Source: Branchiostoma floridae (Eukaryota; Chordata; Leptocardii; Amphioxiformes; Branchiostomatidae). From it: a DNA stretch of 64,000 nucleotides. The stretch spans positions 22,967,737 through 23,031,736 of the forward strand of contig NC_049989.1 in NCBI RefSeq assembly GCF_000003815.2, written 5' to 3'. Both the position numbers and the translations under genes were made by a program. The notes under the pieces are model-generated. The model saw only the letters and a program-made list of their open reading frames with translations, ran no database searches and had not been told where the DNA came from. Below, in pieces: positions 45,401-54,415 of the stretch. The number at the start of each line of letters is the position of its first letter. Positions within the stretch are counted from its first letter, which is position 1.

Positions 45401-47853
45401 GCTGATGCTGTACAGCATACACATGGGGGAAAATTACAGGTGTAATATGGTTGGAAGGTCTCTCGATAAGGCAATACAAATGCGATGTTGATGAGACACC
45501 TCCTTGAAGGTTCCAGATTTGGTTCTAGACAGCATACGTCAACTACGTCAGTTTAAAGGTGCACAATACTCCACGATTTCTTCTTCGTTGAAAATGAAAA
45601 AAAAAAAACGACTGAAAGAGTGACAGTCGAAGCAGCAGACAGATATATCAGTACAGAAAAAGACGACTTGGTTGAAGCAAAACATCAGGTATTGGGAGTA
45701 ATGTCAATTCTGAGGCAAAATATCTTACCAAGAATGTGTCTTCCGTTGGCGAGCTGATGCTGTTCTGGTACAGTTTAAGTTCTTCCAGGGCACCGAGGTC
45801 AAGGAACACCTTGTCCGGAAGTGACGTAATGGAGTTGTTGTGGAGAGACAGGTACGTCATCTTGGTCAAGCCCTGGAGGAAACGACGACGATGATGATAA
45901 TGGCGATGAATGATTTATTGTATTGTATTGTTGGATTGGGTGGGCCGACTACTCTCTCTTGGCAGCCAGGGGCTGTATTGCGAGGAGCTTACAATAAACG
46001 GGGCTAAGCCGCAAGGGTCTGAAATGGCACCCTGTATACAGCGCTAAATGACCTCAATACGACAGTAATTGCCCCAGGTGCGGCCAGGAACTGTACATGT
46101 AGGTTTCGGAACCACTCACACCGCACCATCGCACGTGTGGTGGGTTCTTTAACGTGCCTGGGGTATTGAACATGCTGAATGGTCTATTGAAAATCTTAAT
46201 TACTCGCAGCCTGTTGGCTGAATTGCGGATTCGTGACAATTTTAGAGCACGACCGGACCCCGAGGTGATTTTAACTCGGAGTTAAAAAAATCAACGTCAA
46301 GCAGGAACAAATAGACGCCATAAGCTAATCGTGAGAACACCGAGATGCACAACCGCGGTGTCCGGCAGACCACCGACACAGATCTGTGGCTTCGGGCCCC
46401 GGCAACCTGTTGGCTGAATTGCGGATCCACGACCAGGTCCCGGGGTGATTTTAACTTGGAGATAGAATCAACATTAATCCAAAACAAATAGACGCCATAA
46501 GCGGAACACCGAGAGGCACCACCGCGGTATCCGACGGTCCACCGAGACAGATTTGTGGCTGTAGCTATACCCCCTTCGGGCACTGGCGCAGATGGTAGTC
46601 TCTACCAGACCGACTACACGCTGGCTAAGGGAGCAAAAATTGCCTGGGGGAGTTTGGCTACCTGAGGAGTTTGCCTCCGGAGAGGGAACATGAACCTTAG
46701 CGTGGACTGACTCCCCAGGCCAAGTTCCCTTTTTAAATTTTGTTTGTTGCCAAATTCTCCAATCCTCAGCGACACCCCTATAGGAAGACCTAGTGGAGGC
46801 TGTGCAAATTGGACCAAAGTACTGTAAATGCATTTCAGTTCGCCGGGATTTAATTTCGCGGTAGCGGGAAAAAGAACTTTTCGCGGTGGTTTTACTTTCC
46901 CGGTAACACCATAGGCTGTAGCCTAATACCATAATAGAAAAATGTTCACGGTGGTTTTAAGTTCGCGGTGAAGTGGTCACTGCGAAAACCGCGAACATTA
47001 ATCCACCGCGAACATTTTTGCATCTACAGTATTACCTGAAAGGTTGCCACCGTCAGCTGTGACCCCATCATGTTGTTCCCCAGCTCCAGCGACTCTAGAT
47101 TGGTGACGTCAGACAACACGTCATCAGGGAACGTTGCTATGGTGTTGTTGCCCAGGTTGATCTCCGTCAGGGCCGCCATGTTGGACAGAGAGGTCGAACT
47201 CAAGGACGGGATGACATTGCTGAAAAAGTCGGCCTCAACCGTGTCCTGAAAACGGGACGATTTAAGAATCAACTTTTGTCATTTGAATTTAGAAACTTTT
47301 TAAGACACGATCATTAAATATAGACAGCAATTTCAACCAAAGAATTGTTTAAAAGCTATTTTTAAAATATCTTCCAAAAATGACACTGCATCTTATTCGC
47401 AGACGAATGTAAAAGTGCCATAGTGTAGAAATATTCAAACATTTCACATTTTACGAGTTACGAAATGACTTTTCAAGCTGACAGAGGCCAGAAGTTTCAG
47501 CGATTTACAGTCGTTTAATTGTTTGCCGCGATCAACATAGAAAACGAACATATGACCCTACCTTTAACTGTCAACGAAATATCATGAAGGTGCTTTCTAT
47601 GTAAAGGAATGGTTATTATGGTCATTGTGATTGACATGAAAAGTATATCACAGCCTCAGGCTGAATTGCATAGTCATAAATTAACCTCTGGCATGCTGGC
47701 CGGAAATGACGTCAGTCTCCTGGCCCTGCAGTTGATGGACTTGTCGGACAGACAGTTGCAGCGGGTCGGGCAGTCGGAAGTGACGTCGGGCCACGCACTT
47801 CCGGTCGCCAGGAGGCAGTTTAGGACCAGGAGGATGGCGAACGATGACGTCAT
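33421..47853 (-). CDS. Large LRR single-pass membrane protein with internal Ser/Thr-rich mucin-like domain
   Basis: Minus-strand exons: 47853-47686, 47245-47036, 45872-45729, 45320-45192, 43829-43729, 43344-43058, 42543-41865, 41117-40954, 40054-39937, 39451-39336, 38618-38400, 37795-37653, 37202-37098, 36602-36492, [one or more in the N gap], 35523-35306, 34435-34288, 33742-33421. Phases match at every junction outside the gap. Order: signal peptide (MTSSFAILLVLNCLLATGSA), LRRNT cysteines (CPTRCNCLSDKSINC), about five LRRs, then ~320 residues of Thr/Ser/Ala repeats with NST sites, about 16 more LRRs, the second half of an LRRCT (VCAGPEEFLGLP), a Gly/Ser/Asn linker, a TM helix (LLLWPLLASVLSTLVICLAT), and a ~110-residue basic/acidic cytoplasmic tail ending VVPDF. 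It is over 1100 aa. It is presumably a cell-surface recognition or adhesion receptor; no TIR domain is seen, so it is not a classical Toll. A 5' UTR acceptor lies near 47876. The orthologue was not recognised. Confidence 0.85.
34310..34757. repeat. ~160-bp tandem triplication covering the 3' splice site of the LRR-gene TM exon
   Basis: Minus-strand acceptors followed by GAGATGGGAGCTCCGGTA-like coding sequence begin at 34757, 34595 and 34435 (spacing 162 and 160). All three copies share the segment coding CMCVNQMDLLLWPL. Only the 34435 copy goes on into the transmembrane helix and a donor (34287). The two upstream copies stop being exon-like right after LLLWPL. Confidence 0.93.
35967..36201. 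other. Assembly gap (235 N), probably hiding an LRRCT exon
   Basis: It lies between LRR-gene exons ending at 36492 (phase 0) and starting at 35523 (which needs one nucleotide to finish a codon). The LRRCT first half (the CxC tryptophan-rich part) is missing from all visible sequence, so an exon most likely sits in or beside the gap. Confidence 0.95.
36654..36873. mobile_element. 220-bp near-perfect palindrome (foldback MITE) in an LRR-gene intron
   Basis: GCCTCCATAGCA(A)GCTCTTTG... to ...GTACTGGGT at left is inverted as ACCAAGTAC...CAAAGAGAGCCTGCTATGGAGGC at right, with arms of about 95 bp and a short GC-rich centre. It sits about 50 bp from the 36602 exon boundary. Confidence 0.85.
37860..37990. 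repeat. Decayed member of the GTCTAACCTTCATCGAC repeat family
   Basis: Contains GAAACGTCTGACTGTTTCC, ATATCCAGTTGCTTGA, TTTGGCGTATTTTATCACC and GTGTCTAACCTTCATCGACA, all shared with 43925-44080 and 62695-62850. Confidence 0.65.
40125..40560 (+). mobile_element. tRNA-derived SINE-like element in LRR-gene intron
   Basis: The head GTGTAGCGCAATTGGCAGCG matches a pol III A box. GACTTCGAATCC, about 35 bp on, matches a B box, and a ~75-nt tRNA-like unit ends near CCGTGTC. A GC-rich body of about 350 bp follows. The acceptor-stem ends do not pair well as read, so it is not called as a functional tRNA. Confidence 0.6.
41960..42540 (-). repeat. In-frame Thr/Ser/Ala minisatellite within an LRR-gene exon
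   Basis: On the minus strand, units of the type ACTACAACC(or A)...GCCAGTATGGACAACTCG encode TTTTASMDNSTSIA-like repeats, with shorter TTTTSNA units near the 3' side. Unit lengths vary but the frame is kept over the whole 679-nt exon. Repeated N-S-T sequons and dense Thr predict heavy glycosylation. Confidence 0.9.
42554..42601. repeat. (GAAT)n microsatellite
   Basis: About eleven GAAT units just outside the acceptor of the 42543 exon. Confidence 0.97.
42680..42850. repeat. Possible retroelement tail with TTTCTTTA repeat
   Basis: Three to four TTTCTTTAT units, followed by AAAACAAGTGGAAGGGAGG and later TTACAAGTTGTCCTCCC, resemble the 3' tail of an interspersed retroelement. Assignment is tentative. 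Confidence 0.3.
43925..44047. mobile_element. ~123-bp MITE with ACGCCAA...TTGGCGT ends
   Basis: ACGCCAAGTAATAGTTACTC / AAGCAACTGG at the left and TTGCTTGAGTAACTATCATT / TGGCGT at the right are inverse to each other. The centre has GGTCAGACGTTTCAGACAGC. A second intact copy is at 62695-62815, and fragments lie near 25545, 37860, 52690 and 60465. Confidence 0.8.
44205..44275 (+). mobile_element. Possible decayed tRNA-like SINE head
   Basis: TAGTCCAATGATTAG (A-box-like) and GGAGTTTGAATCCC (B-box-like) lie about 35 bp apart. The match is weaker than for the other two SINE heads in the window. Confidence 0.3.
44480..45295. repeat. 227-bp tandem array covering the LRR-gene exon 4 / 5' splice-site junction
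   Basis: The true exon ends at 45192 with GACATCAAG|GTACGTGC (minus). Downstream, three more copies of its last ~80 nt (encoding RGLADN(V/L)FLEMG...DLRNNGI) plus donor GTAGGTAAAG follow. The landmark CTAAGCTAAAC sits near 44593 and 44820, and in variant form near 45047, so the period is 227 bp. The intron part CTGTACGGGGCAGG(C/G)GC... is repeated too. None of the extra copies has its own acceptor. Confidence 0.94.
45920..46245. repeat. Interspersed element, marine-invertebrate-type (GTGGGTTCTTTAACGTGC)
   Basis: A ~320-bp block has CCAGGGGCTGTATTGCGAGG, CACCGCACCATCGCACGTGT and GTGGGTTCTTTAACGTGCCT. I recall similar strings from repeats in several marine invertebrate genomes (memory, not checked). 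No terminal repeats were resolved. Confidence 0.45.
46207..46585. repeat. ~196-bp tandem duplication
   Basis: CCTGTTGGCTGAATTGCGGAT begins near 46210 and again near 46406. Both are followed by GGTGATTTTAACT(C/T)GGAG, AAATAGACGCCATAAGC and ACCGCGGT(G/A)TCCG. It is non-coding and lies in the intron between LRR-gene exons 2 and 3. Confidence 0.85.
46820..47031. mobile_element. 212-bp MITE with TACTGTA(A/G)ATGCA ends, abutting an LRR-gene 5' splice site
   Basis: Left end TACTGTAAATGCATTTCAGT, right end inverse TTTTTGCATCTACAGTA. Inside are CGCGGTGG and GAAAACCGCGAAC arms that also pair. On the minus strand the exon 2 donor reads CAG|GTAA and the next base is the first base of the element. A likely partial relative starts at 10525 (TTACTGTAAATGCAGAAA). 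Confidence 0.85.
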
Positions 47854-48249
47854 CGTGGTTGATGTTTTACATCGATCTGCCGTAAGAAAGGAATGAAAGA
47901 TTGTCGGTATGCTTCACAATTATTAGCCCTCTTTAGACCTGAAGAAAATGTACCTTGCACATGGATAACTTTCCTTCATTATCTTAGGCTGGTTTCCGTG
48001 CTATGTCACGCAATTCTGTTAAAATAACTTGTCACTAAGAATCATTACGTTCAATGTCATCGGCAAAAGGCAACGTGAATACGCCAACCAGATCCGACTA
48101 TGTGTGGATCCTATCTTGTGCTTTCGAATTGGTTATTTTTCAGTCATATTCTTAATGATGCGAGAAGAGAACGAGGCATAGCAATATGTTCTCGTCATTT
48201 GCCCAAGGTGCCCTTCGCTTTTCGGTTACTTTAGTAAGCAGGTTCCTCT

Positions 48250-48940
48250 CTGTTGATGATGCATGTCTTGTTGATGTTGTTTCCCTGTCATGCGTGTAGA
48301 TCGTGTTTGACTTGGTATTTCAACAGAACAACAACAAAAGGTCGGACGTCAATGACTTATACAAGTCGTTGTTAAAGATAATCCAATCTCTTTAACTGGA
48401 TCAATAGGATAGATATAGAGATTTTCTTCCGGACGTTTCAAGTGACATCCATTACTATTCTCTAGCGTCACCAGACTATAAACTGGCACAACGAGCCAAA
48501 ACTATTACACAATGCAAGTTGCGGTCGTCAATGCGTTTGTTGTTGACTGTTTGCCTTCCATCCATGTACATCGTATTGTAATCTCTACTACAGCAGGACA
48601 GGCAAGAAAGGTCGCACACTATTTTTGTAGAATCTGTAGTTCCGAGGCTCTTCGATTCCGACGATGCATGTCTTGTTGATGTAGTTTGCCGGCCATGCAT
48701 GCATAGCAGTGTTTGTTTGTTGTACTCAGTACTATAGCAGAACACCCGTGGAAGGGCACGGGATGATTTATCTTCCGTTAGACGGCTTTTAGACATCTAG
48801 GAACAATACAAGCTGTAGTTGCGAGGCACTTCGATTTTGGCGATGCATGTCTGGTTGATGTTGTTTGCCGGCCATGCATGCACAACAGTGTTTGTTGTAC
48901 TCAGTACTACAGCAGAACACCCGTGGAAGGGAAAAGACTG
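48250..48940. repeat. Decayed tandem repeat, about 4 copies of 120-280 bp
   Basis: CGATGCATGTCT(T/G)GTTGATG, followed by TTTGCCGGCCATGCATGCA and GTACTCAGTACTA(T/C)AGCAG, is clearest at 48660-48765 and 48840-48925. Weaker versions lie near 48258 and 48535. Confidence 0.7.
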
Positions 48941-49724
48941 ACGTTCATTTGCAAACTCCACATCTTTCCAGTTAAGACCATCGGTCGCGTCGACAGCCCG
49001 GTGAAGATCTCAAGAGGTTAACTGTGACATTTAACGAATAAGGTACGTCTTCTGTTTGTATTAATTAGCATTCAAAGCCCAAGTATCTTCCAGAAATTTA
49101 TAACACAAGATCCAGCGGGGCACTCGCTCGCTCAAGAATCCAGAACTTCAACCAGTTGGCCAACTTTAAAAATGTCTATGAAGTTTAAGATCAGGCATGG
49201 CGTTTCTCCCATTTCTAAAGATTGGCGATGGGCCTCCACTGCGTCACTTCCAAGGAACGGTATCTTTAAAACCACTTCTATCTATATATTTTAACTTAAG
49301 GTCACTAAGGATCGGGGTGTTGAGCAATATGAAGGTTGCTGTGCGAAAGATGTCGTTCAAGAGTCAAAATGATTTGCTATTATCTAAAACTTTGCTAATG
49401 ATGATTTTGTGGAGACATGTGTAGACAGGTAGGGAAATGTGGATATAGACATATTCAATTGAGGGTGTATGTGTAGGGTTTGCATATTTGTGTTAACCGT
49501 AGTGTCGTGAGGGTGCATTCCCTGTCGGAATTTCCGTCCACCAGAGGTATGTTTGCCTCCAGACTTAACCTACTTCTACACAGTATACACACTTGCTGGA
49601 CAGTCACCAGAAGAAAACATCTTTTCTTAAGTGAAGTTAATAGTTTTGTTTTTCGTATCAGCAAATCTTATACGATATATATGTATATGTAATGCTATGA
49701 TTCTTTCAATCTTGCTGTCTTTCT

Positions 49725-49768
49725 GTCTGTCTGTTTGTTTGTTTGTTTGTTTGTTTGTTTGTTTGAAC
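49725..49768. repeat. (TTTG)n microsatellite
   Basis: About nine GTTT units, preceded by CTGTCTGT repeats. Confidence 0.95.
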
Positions 49769-50636
49769 CTTTGTTTATTCGTGAAAGCTCAAATACGCCT
49801 GCAACCCGCTTTTCATTGAGGTCATGAGGGAAGAGGCAAGGGTCAGACAACAGATGCCTGTTTGGCTTTATTTGTCTAAACCCTTGAGTATTAGCCCTGG
49901 TAGAGTTCAAGGGTATGGCATTAGATAGGCCGAAAGAGAATTATGAACAGTTCTGTGAAAACTGTTGCAAAATTAAGATGTATTGAAAAGCCGTTACATT
50001 CATAGAACCCAGCTATATCTAGCCACGCCTTTTCTAATATGGAAAGAGCAGGTATCAAAAATACGAAACCGTGCTAACAGCAACGCACTCTAGCGCTACC
50101 ATATACAACTGCAGCGGACACATTGGCGCAGTGCGCGGACGTTTCACATCTGCTCGATGCTAACAGTTAGCAGCGTCCTCTTGCCCTAACATAAGGAACT
50201 GCAGTGGAGTGACAGAAACTCCACAAGCAATCTGGAAAGCCTTCAAGCAGATGGTTTACGGCGCTTTTTATGAGACAAGCCGTCATACTGTCTTCCTGCC
50301 ACGTAAAAATAGAAGAACGTAACGGTTACGCCTCACACAACATCTGCTTCGAGATTATAATTAAGAGCATTTCATTTCATCTCCAAGTAGATGTAGCATT
50401 CGTGCTTCTTTTGAGTCATTTTGTGGCGGTACGTTTTTTTTTGTTTTTTTTTTTTAGGTGCGCTTTGAAAGATACAGAATAGGTCAGGATACGTCCTACC
50501 TTTCAAGCCTGGGTGACCCATGGTACTACATATCTATGCCCGCACGTCACCGAAGGGTAGGGTTACTATACCTTTGTTTCTTTTCACGCCTTTGAACGCT
50601 TTATCTCCACAGCGTTCGGCAGAGCTGAGCTCTGCT

Positions 50637-50900
50637 TTTCATAGCTTTTATGTACAACGACGCACGACGACAACCTTTATAAGTATTCAGCCATCTACTA
50701 ACCTAATAAAATATTTACGGATATGCAGGGGATAATGTCCTATTGTAGGTGAACATGACTTTCATTCTTTTCATGAATAGCTTTTCATAGCTTTTATGTA
50801 CAACGTCGCACCACAACAATCTTTATAAGTATTCAGCCATCTACTAATAAAAATATTTACGGATATGCAGGGGATAATATCCTATTGTAGGTGAACATGA
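50637..50900. repeat. ~135-bp tandem duplication
   Basis: TTTTCATAGCTTTTATGTAC, AAC(C/T)TTTATAAGTATTCAGC and TACGGATATGCAGGGGATAA each occur twice, about 135-140 bp apart, at high identity. No coding content is seen. Confidence 0.88.
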
Positions 50901-52958
50901 CTCTGTATGCTTTAGTTCCGGTCATTTCGTGTTGACTACCTGCTACTATAGAACAAACAGATTGTCCTGAATAACCTATATGATACTACATACCTATGCT
51001 CGCACGTAACCCATACTTAGAATTGTTATCTTTTGTTTCTTTTCACTCGGCATCTGCGTCAGAACAGTTCATCTTTAGACCTGTTCAGTAAGAAAGCTCT
51101 GATTTTGGTGAATAGTTTTATTTACATAGACGCACCCTGTCCGTCACGCATGGGCGAACGCCATTGGTCAGCTGTGACCTCTGGTGACCTGCACGCTCGA
51201 ACGCAAGTAAATGACGTTTTGTGGTGTATTCAACGTTGTCCTTGCAGTGATTTTACTATTGTACTACAAACCACCCACTTTGAATCAATTTCAAAGTTGA
51301 TGTTAGACAGTATTAGATTAACTGTCAGGAAAGAAGATCATTATATCTGTAAACTTGTCGCCTTTTTTTTATTATTTACGCTAAAAAAAAGAAATGTTAA
51401 ACAAAAGTTATTTCAAAACCTTCTTTGGTCACGACAGAAAGGATCTCTTTACAGAGGCCGCCAAATACCATCGTCGGATGGTTCCACATTTGCAGACGAA
51501 AAACTACATTAAAAAACGCAAATTAAGAATAAGTGAGACCCTTCGTCTTCCACTGTCTCATGATAAGAAGTTGGAATTTAGAGTCAGCAACTTAACTATA
51601 GTACATACGTTCTATATTCTTCTACGTTGTTTGTCCGTCCCTTTTGATATTACTTGCAATTAGCCTTCTGGCAATGAACTGATTATTACCTTCTTAGAGA
51701 TATTATTATTGCTACATGTCACAAGCGGCGTTGCAGTTCTAAAGCTGCTTGGGACCCAAAACCCTAAAGCCTCGTCTAATAGCCCTGTCCTGAATGTAAA
51801 GACACAAGTCTTTGTTCATTTAATGGTGCATCACTTAGCAGTTCTTTTTACCTGGGCCCGTTTACCTTTTACCTGTCGTCTCTCCGTACCGTTAAAAGCC
51901 GTCGGCAGGTGGATCGGTTTTCCCGCCTTTTGTCATAGCGGACGACACCGTCTCTTCAGGACAAGACAGCCGTAAACGTCACCATGGCAACGTGACAATT
52001 GGCGGGATCGTGTGTTGCGATCGGTCTGTTGGACGATGACCCGGAGGTCTACAATTGCCTTTTTTCGGCACAGAAAAGTTTTGTTTTCCCTGACGGAACC
52101 TGTTTGTTGTTTGTCCATGTAGTCACTGTTTTTCTTCACTCTGCGGCAGGGTATTTTCGATGACTGTTTGATAAATGTTACTTTCACTATTCAAGACTTT
52201 GACTACGCAAAGTTACATATGGTCAAGACAAGATGTCTTTTTTTTTCTTTCTTTTCCTTTCTGTCGTTCCATGTCCGTTTTCTCTCTCTTCTTCTCTGCT
52301 TTCTCCATTTCTTTTTTCTTAATTGAAGCTCTCTCACCCTCTCACTCTCTCTCCTTCATTTTCTGTCTTCCTGCCTTCCTCTCTATCTCCTTTGTCTCTT
52401 TCCTTTTCGTCATCAGGCCCAGATCACCAATCTAAATTTACATGGCGTGTAGGAGGAAAGTATGCCTGCGCACCAAACTTTACTTAACGTTGGCGCCGGT
52501 GCTTCCAACCCCACGAGACAACATTAGCTCCTGTGCTAAAACAACAGCAGACTCATTTGGATCAACCTTGACTTTGTCTTGCCTTTGCTTTTAATCGGGC
52601 AATCTAAAATGAGTCCTCACCTTCCGTGCACATCAATTCATAGTTTTGTATAAAACTTGCCCTCCGACAAAATCTCCCCAGTATCACTGAAGAAAAGTAG
52701 CGGTTGCTACCTGAAAAGTCTGACCGTTTTCAAAATCATATCCAGCTGAATCCTGAGCGATGTAACTCTGGTAAAACAAATAAATGAAAAAAATTAAATG
52801 AAGCTGGCGTACATGATTTGTTCCGCTCTTCCGTTACTACTTTCTAACAGACTCCTTTCTGGCCAAATAGTAAAATGAGATTTGGGCTAAGTTAGGAATA
52901 AAAGCCTAGTAGGAGTTAATTGGCCTAGGAGTGAACTGGCCGGCCGGTGGATAGCTGC

Positions 52959-53166
52959 TAAGGCCTAGGTCACATTTCCTACCCGGAGCCCGGCCGGGTT
53001 GTTTGAGAAAACGAAAAAATTAAGTTTATGCCAATAAATATGTACAATGCACTCTGTTGAATTACTTTCGGTCCGATTTTCGTTGTTTTTGTCTTTTATA
53101 TCATACTTATCGTTCCCGAAAGCTGCCCGGCCGGGCCCCTTTGTGGAAATGTGACCTAAGCCTAAG
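52959..53166. mobile_element. ~208-bp MITE with TAGGTCACATTTCC ends
   Basis: CTAAGGCCTAGGTCACATTT at left is inverse to AAATGTGACCTAAGCCTAAG at right. Inner inverted CCCGGCCGGG motifs flank an AT-rich centre. Confidence 0.8.
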
Positions 53167-53528
53167 ACTGCAAAAGACCGACTGAAATCCCATGGCAACT
53201 TATTTGTCCTTTTTTTGGCCAATTTCTTCTCCTTTTTTTTCATCCGAGCTGCTTTACTTGGAGACTATCCCACTACTCTGACAACGCCTCTTACCCTACC
53301 GCCCAAGCGTAACCATTCCCTGCCACATCCGGGCTACAGAACCGGACTTGTCATTGATGTACTGTCAACGTTAGACGCGAGACGTCACAATTACACCCTT
53401 ATCAAACACATGTGCTTTAGAACACCATCGAACCGTGATAATCATGTCACTTCTATTACTGTAGACCCTCTACGGGATCATTAATCGTTCCCAGCAGATA
53501 CATGATTGTGGACCATGTAATATATAGC

Positions 53529-53690
53529 TACTCTCCAAGCAGAGGTTGAATCGCGCAGATATAGTATTATTCGGGAAAATTACACGGGCGCTCTTCTTAC
53601 TGTACTCTTCTTACGTATACGTAAGAAGAGCGCCCGTGTAATTTTTCCGACTACTAAAACAGACGGAGTCGAACCTCTGCTTGGAGAGTA
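53529..53690. mobile_element. MITE, CTCCAAGCAGAGGTT family (copy 2)
   Basis: TACTCTCCAAGCAGAGGTT to AACCTCTGCTTGGAGAGTA. A nested ~70-bp hairpin is centred on CTTACGTATACGTAAG with GGGCGCTCTT arms. Confidence 0.88.
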
Positions 53691-54264
53691 TGACATGGCC
53701 TCCACCAGGCCTTCCTACGGGGGTACGGGGATCGTAGAGTTCGGAAAAAATGGGAAATGGCCAGGGGAATCATTCCACGCTTAGGTTGATATTTCCCCTC
53801 CGGAACGCGGTTGATCAACTCCTCTGGTAGCAAATCTCCCCTGGCAAATTATTCTCCCCATAATAGCCAGTGTAGTCAGTCTGGTAGAGACCGTGTGACA
53901 ACCAGCATTAGGAATGTGCAACTACACGTAACATTAGGTACGGGTACAGGAATCGGTTTAAATTGAAGGTTTATGGTTTTTTTTTCAACCTTTATTTAAC
54001 CTTGATACATCATTCGGCCTGAGCCGTTTTTCAAGATTTCAAGGGTCGGGACAGGTACAGGCCTTTATCAGTTCTTGTACCTGTACCTGAACAACTTTAC
54101 AAAGTAAACGGCGGTTTACATTGAGCACAGAGACATAAATAAACAGTGAACAGAATGTTACTTAGGTTTCATGTAAGAGAGAACATGACGCTTTCGAGAG
54201 GGTCTTCATATCTAAGATGCTGATAGCCTCAATGCCCACATACAAGTAAAAAACGTTGAGCTTG

Positions 54265-54415
54265 TACTCTCCAAGCAGAGGTTCGACTCCGTCTGTTTTA
54301 GGCGTTTCTGTCGAGCGTTTTATTTTGTACCGTTTTCTTCATGTCAACGAGTCAAACCGGACAAAACGCCTAAAAGCGTCAAAAGAAGCCGGCGCCGAAC
54401 TTTTGCTTGGTGAGT
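54265..54415. mobile_element. MITE, CTCCAAGCAGAGGTT family (copy 3, diverged right end)
   Basis: The left end TACTCTCCAAGCAGAGGTTC is intact. The right end reads CGAACTTTTGCTTGGTGAGT. Inner arms CGTCTGTTTTAGGCG and CGCCTAAAAGCG pair loosely. Confidence 0.7.

Noticed and set aside
51033-51663. ORFs of 159 and 89 aa in the intergenic interval
   Set aside because: No recognisable domain, no splice context, and they contain poly-T and poly-A runs. They look like chance.
53215-53484. 89-aa ORF beginning MANFFSFFFIRAALLG
   Set aside because: A hydrophobic start from a T-rich run; no downstream domain or splice signals.
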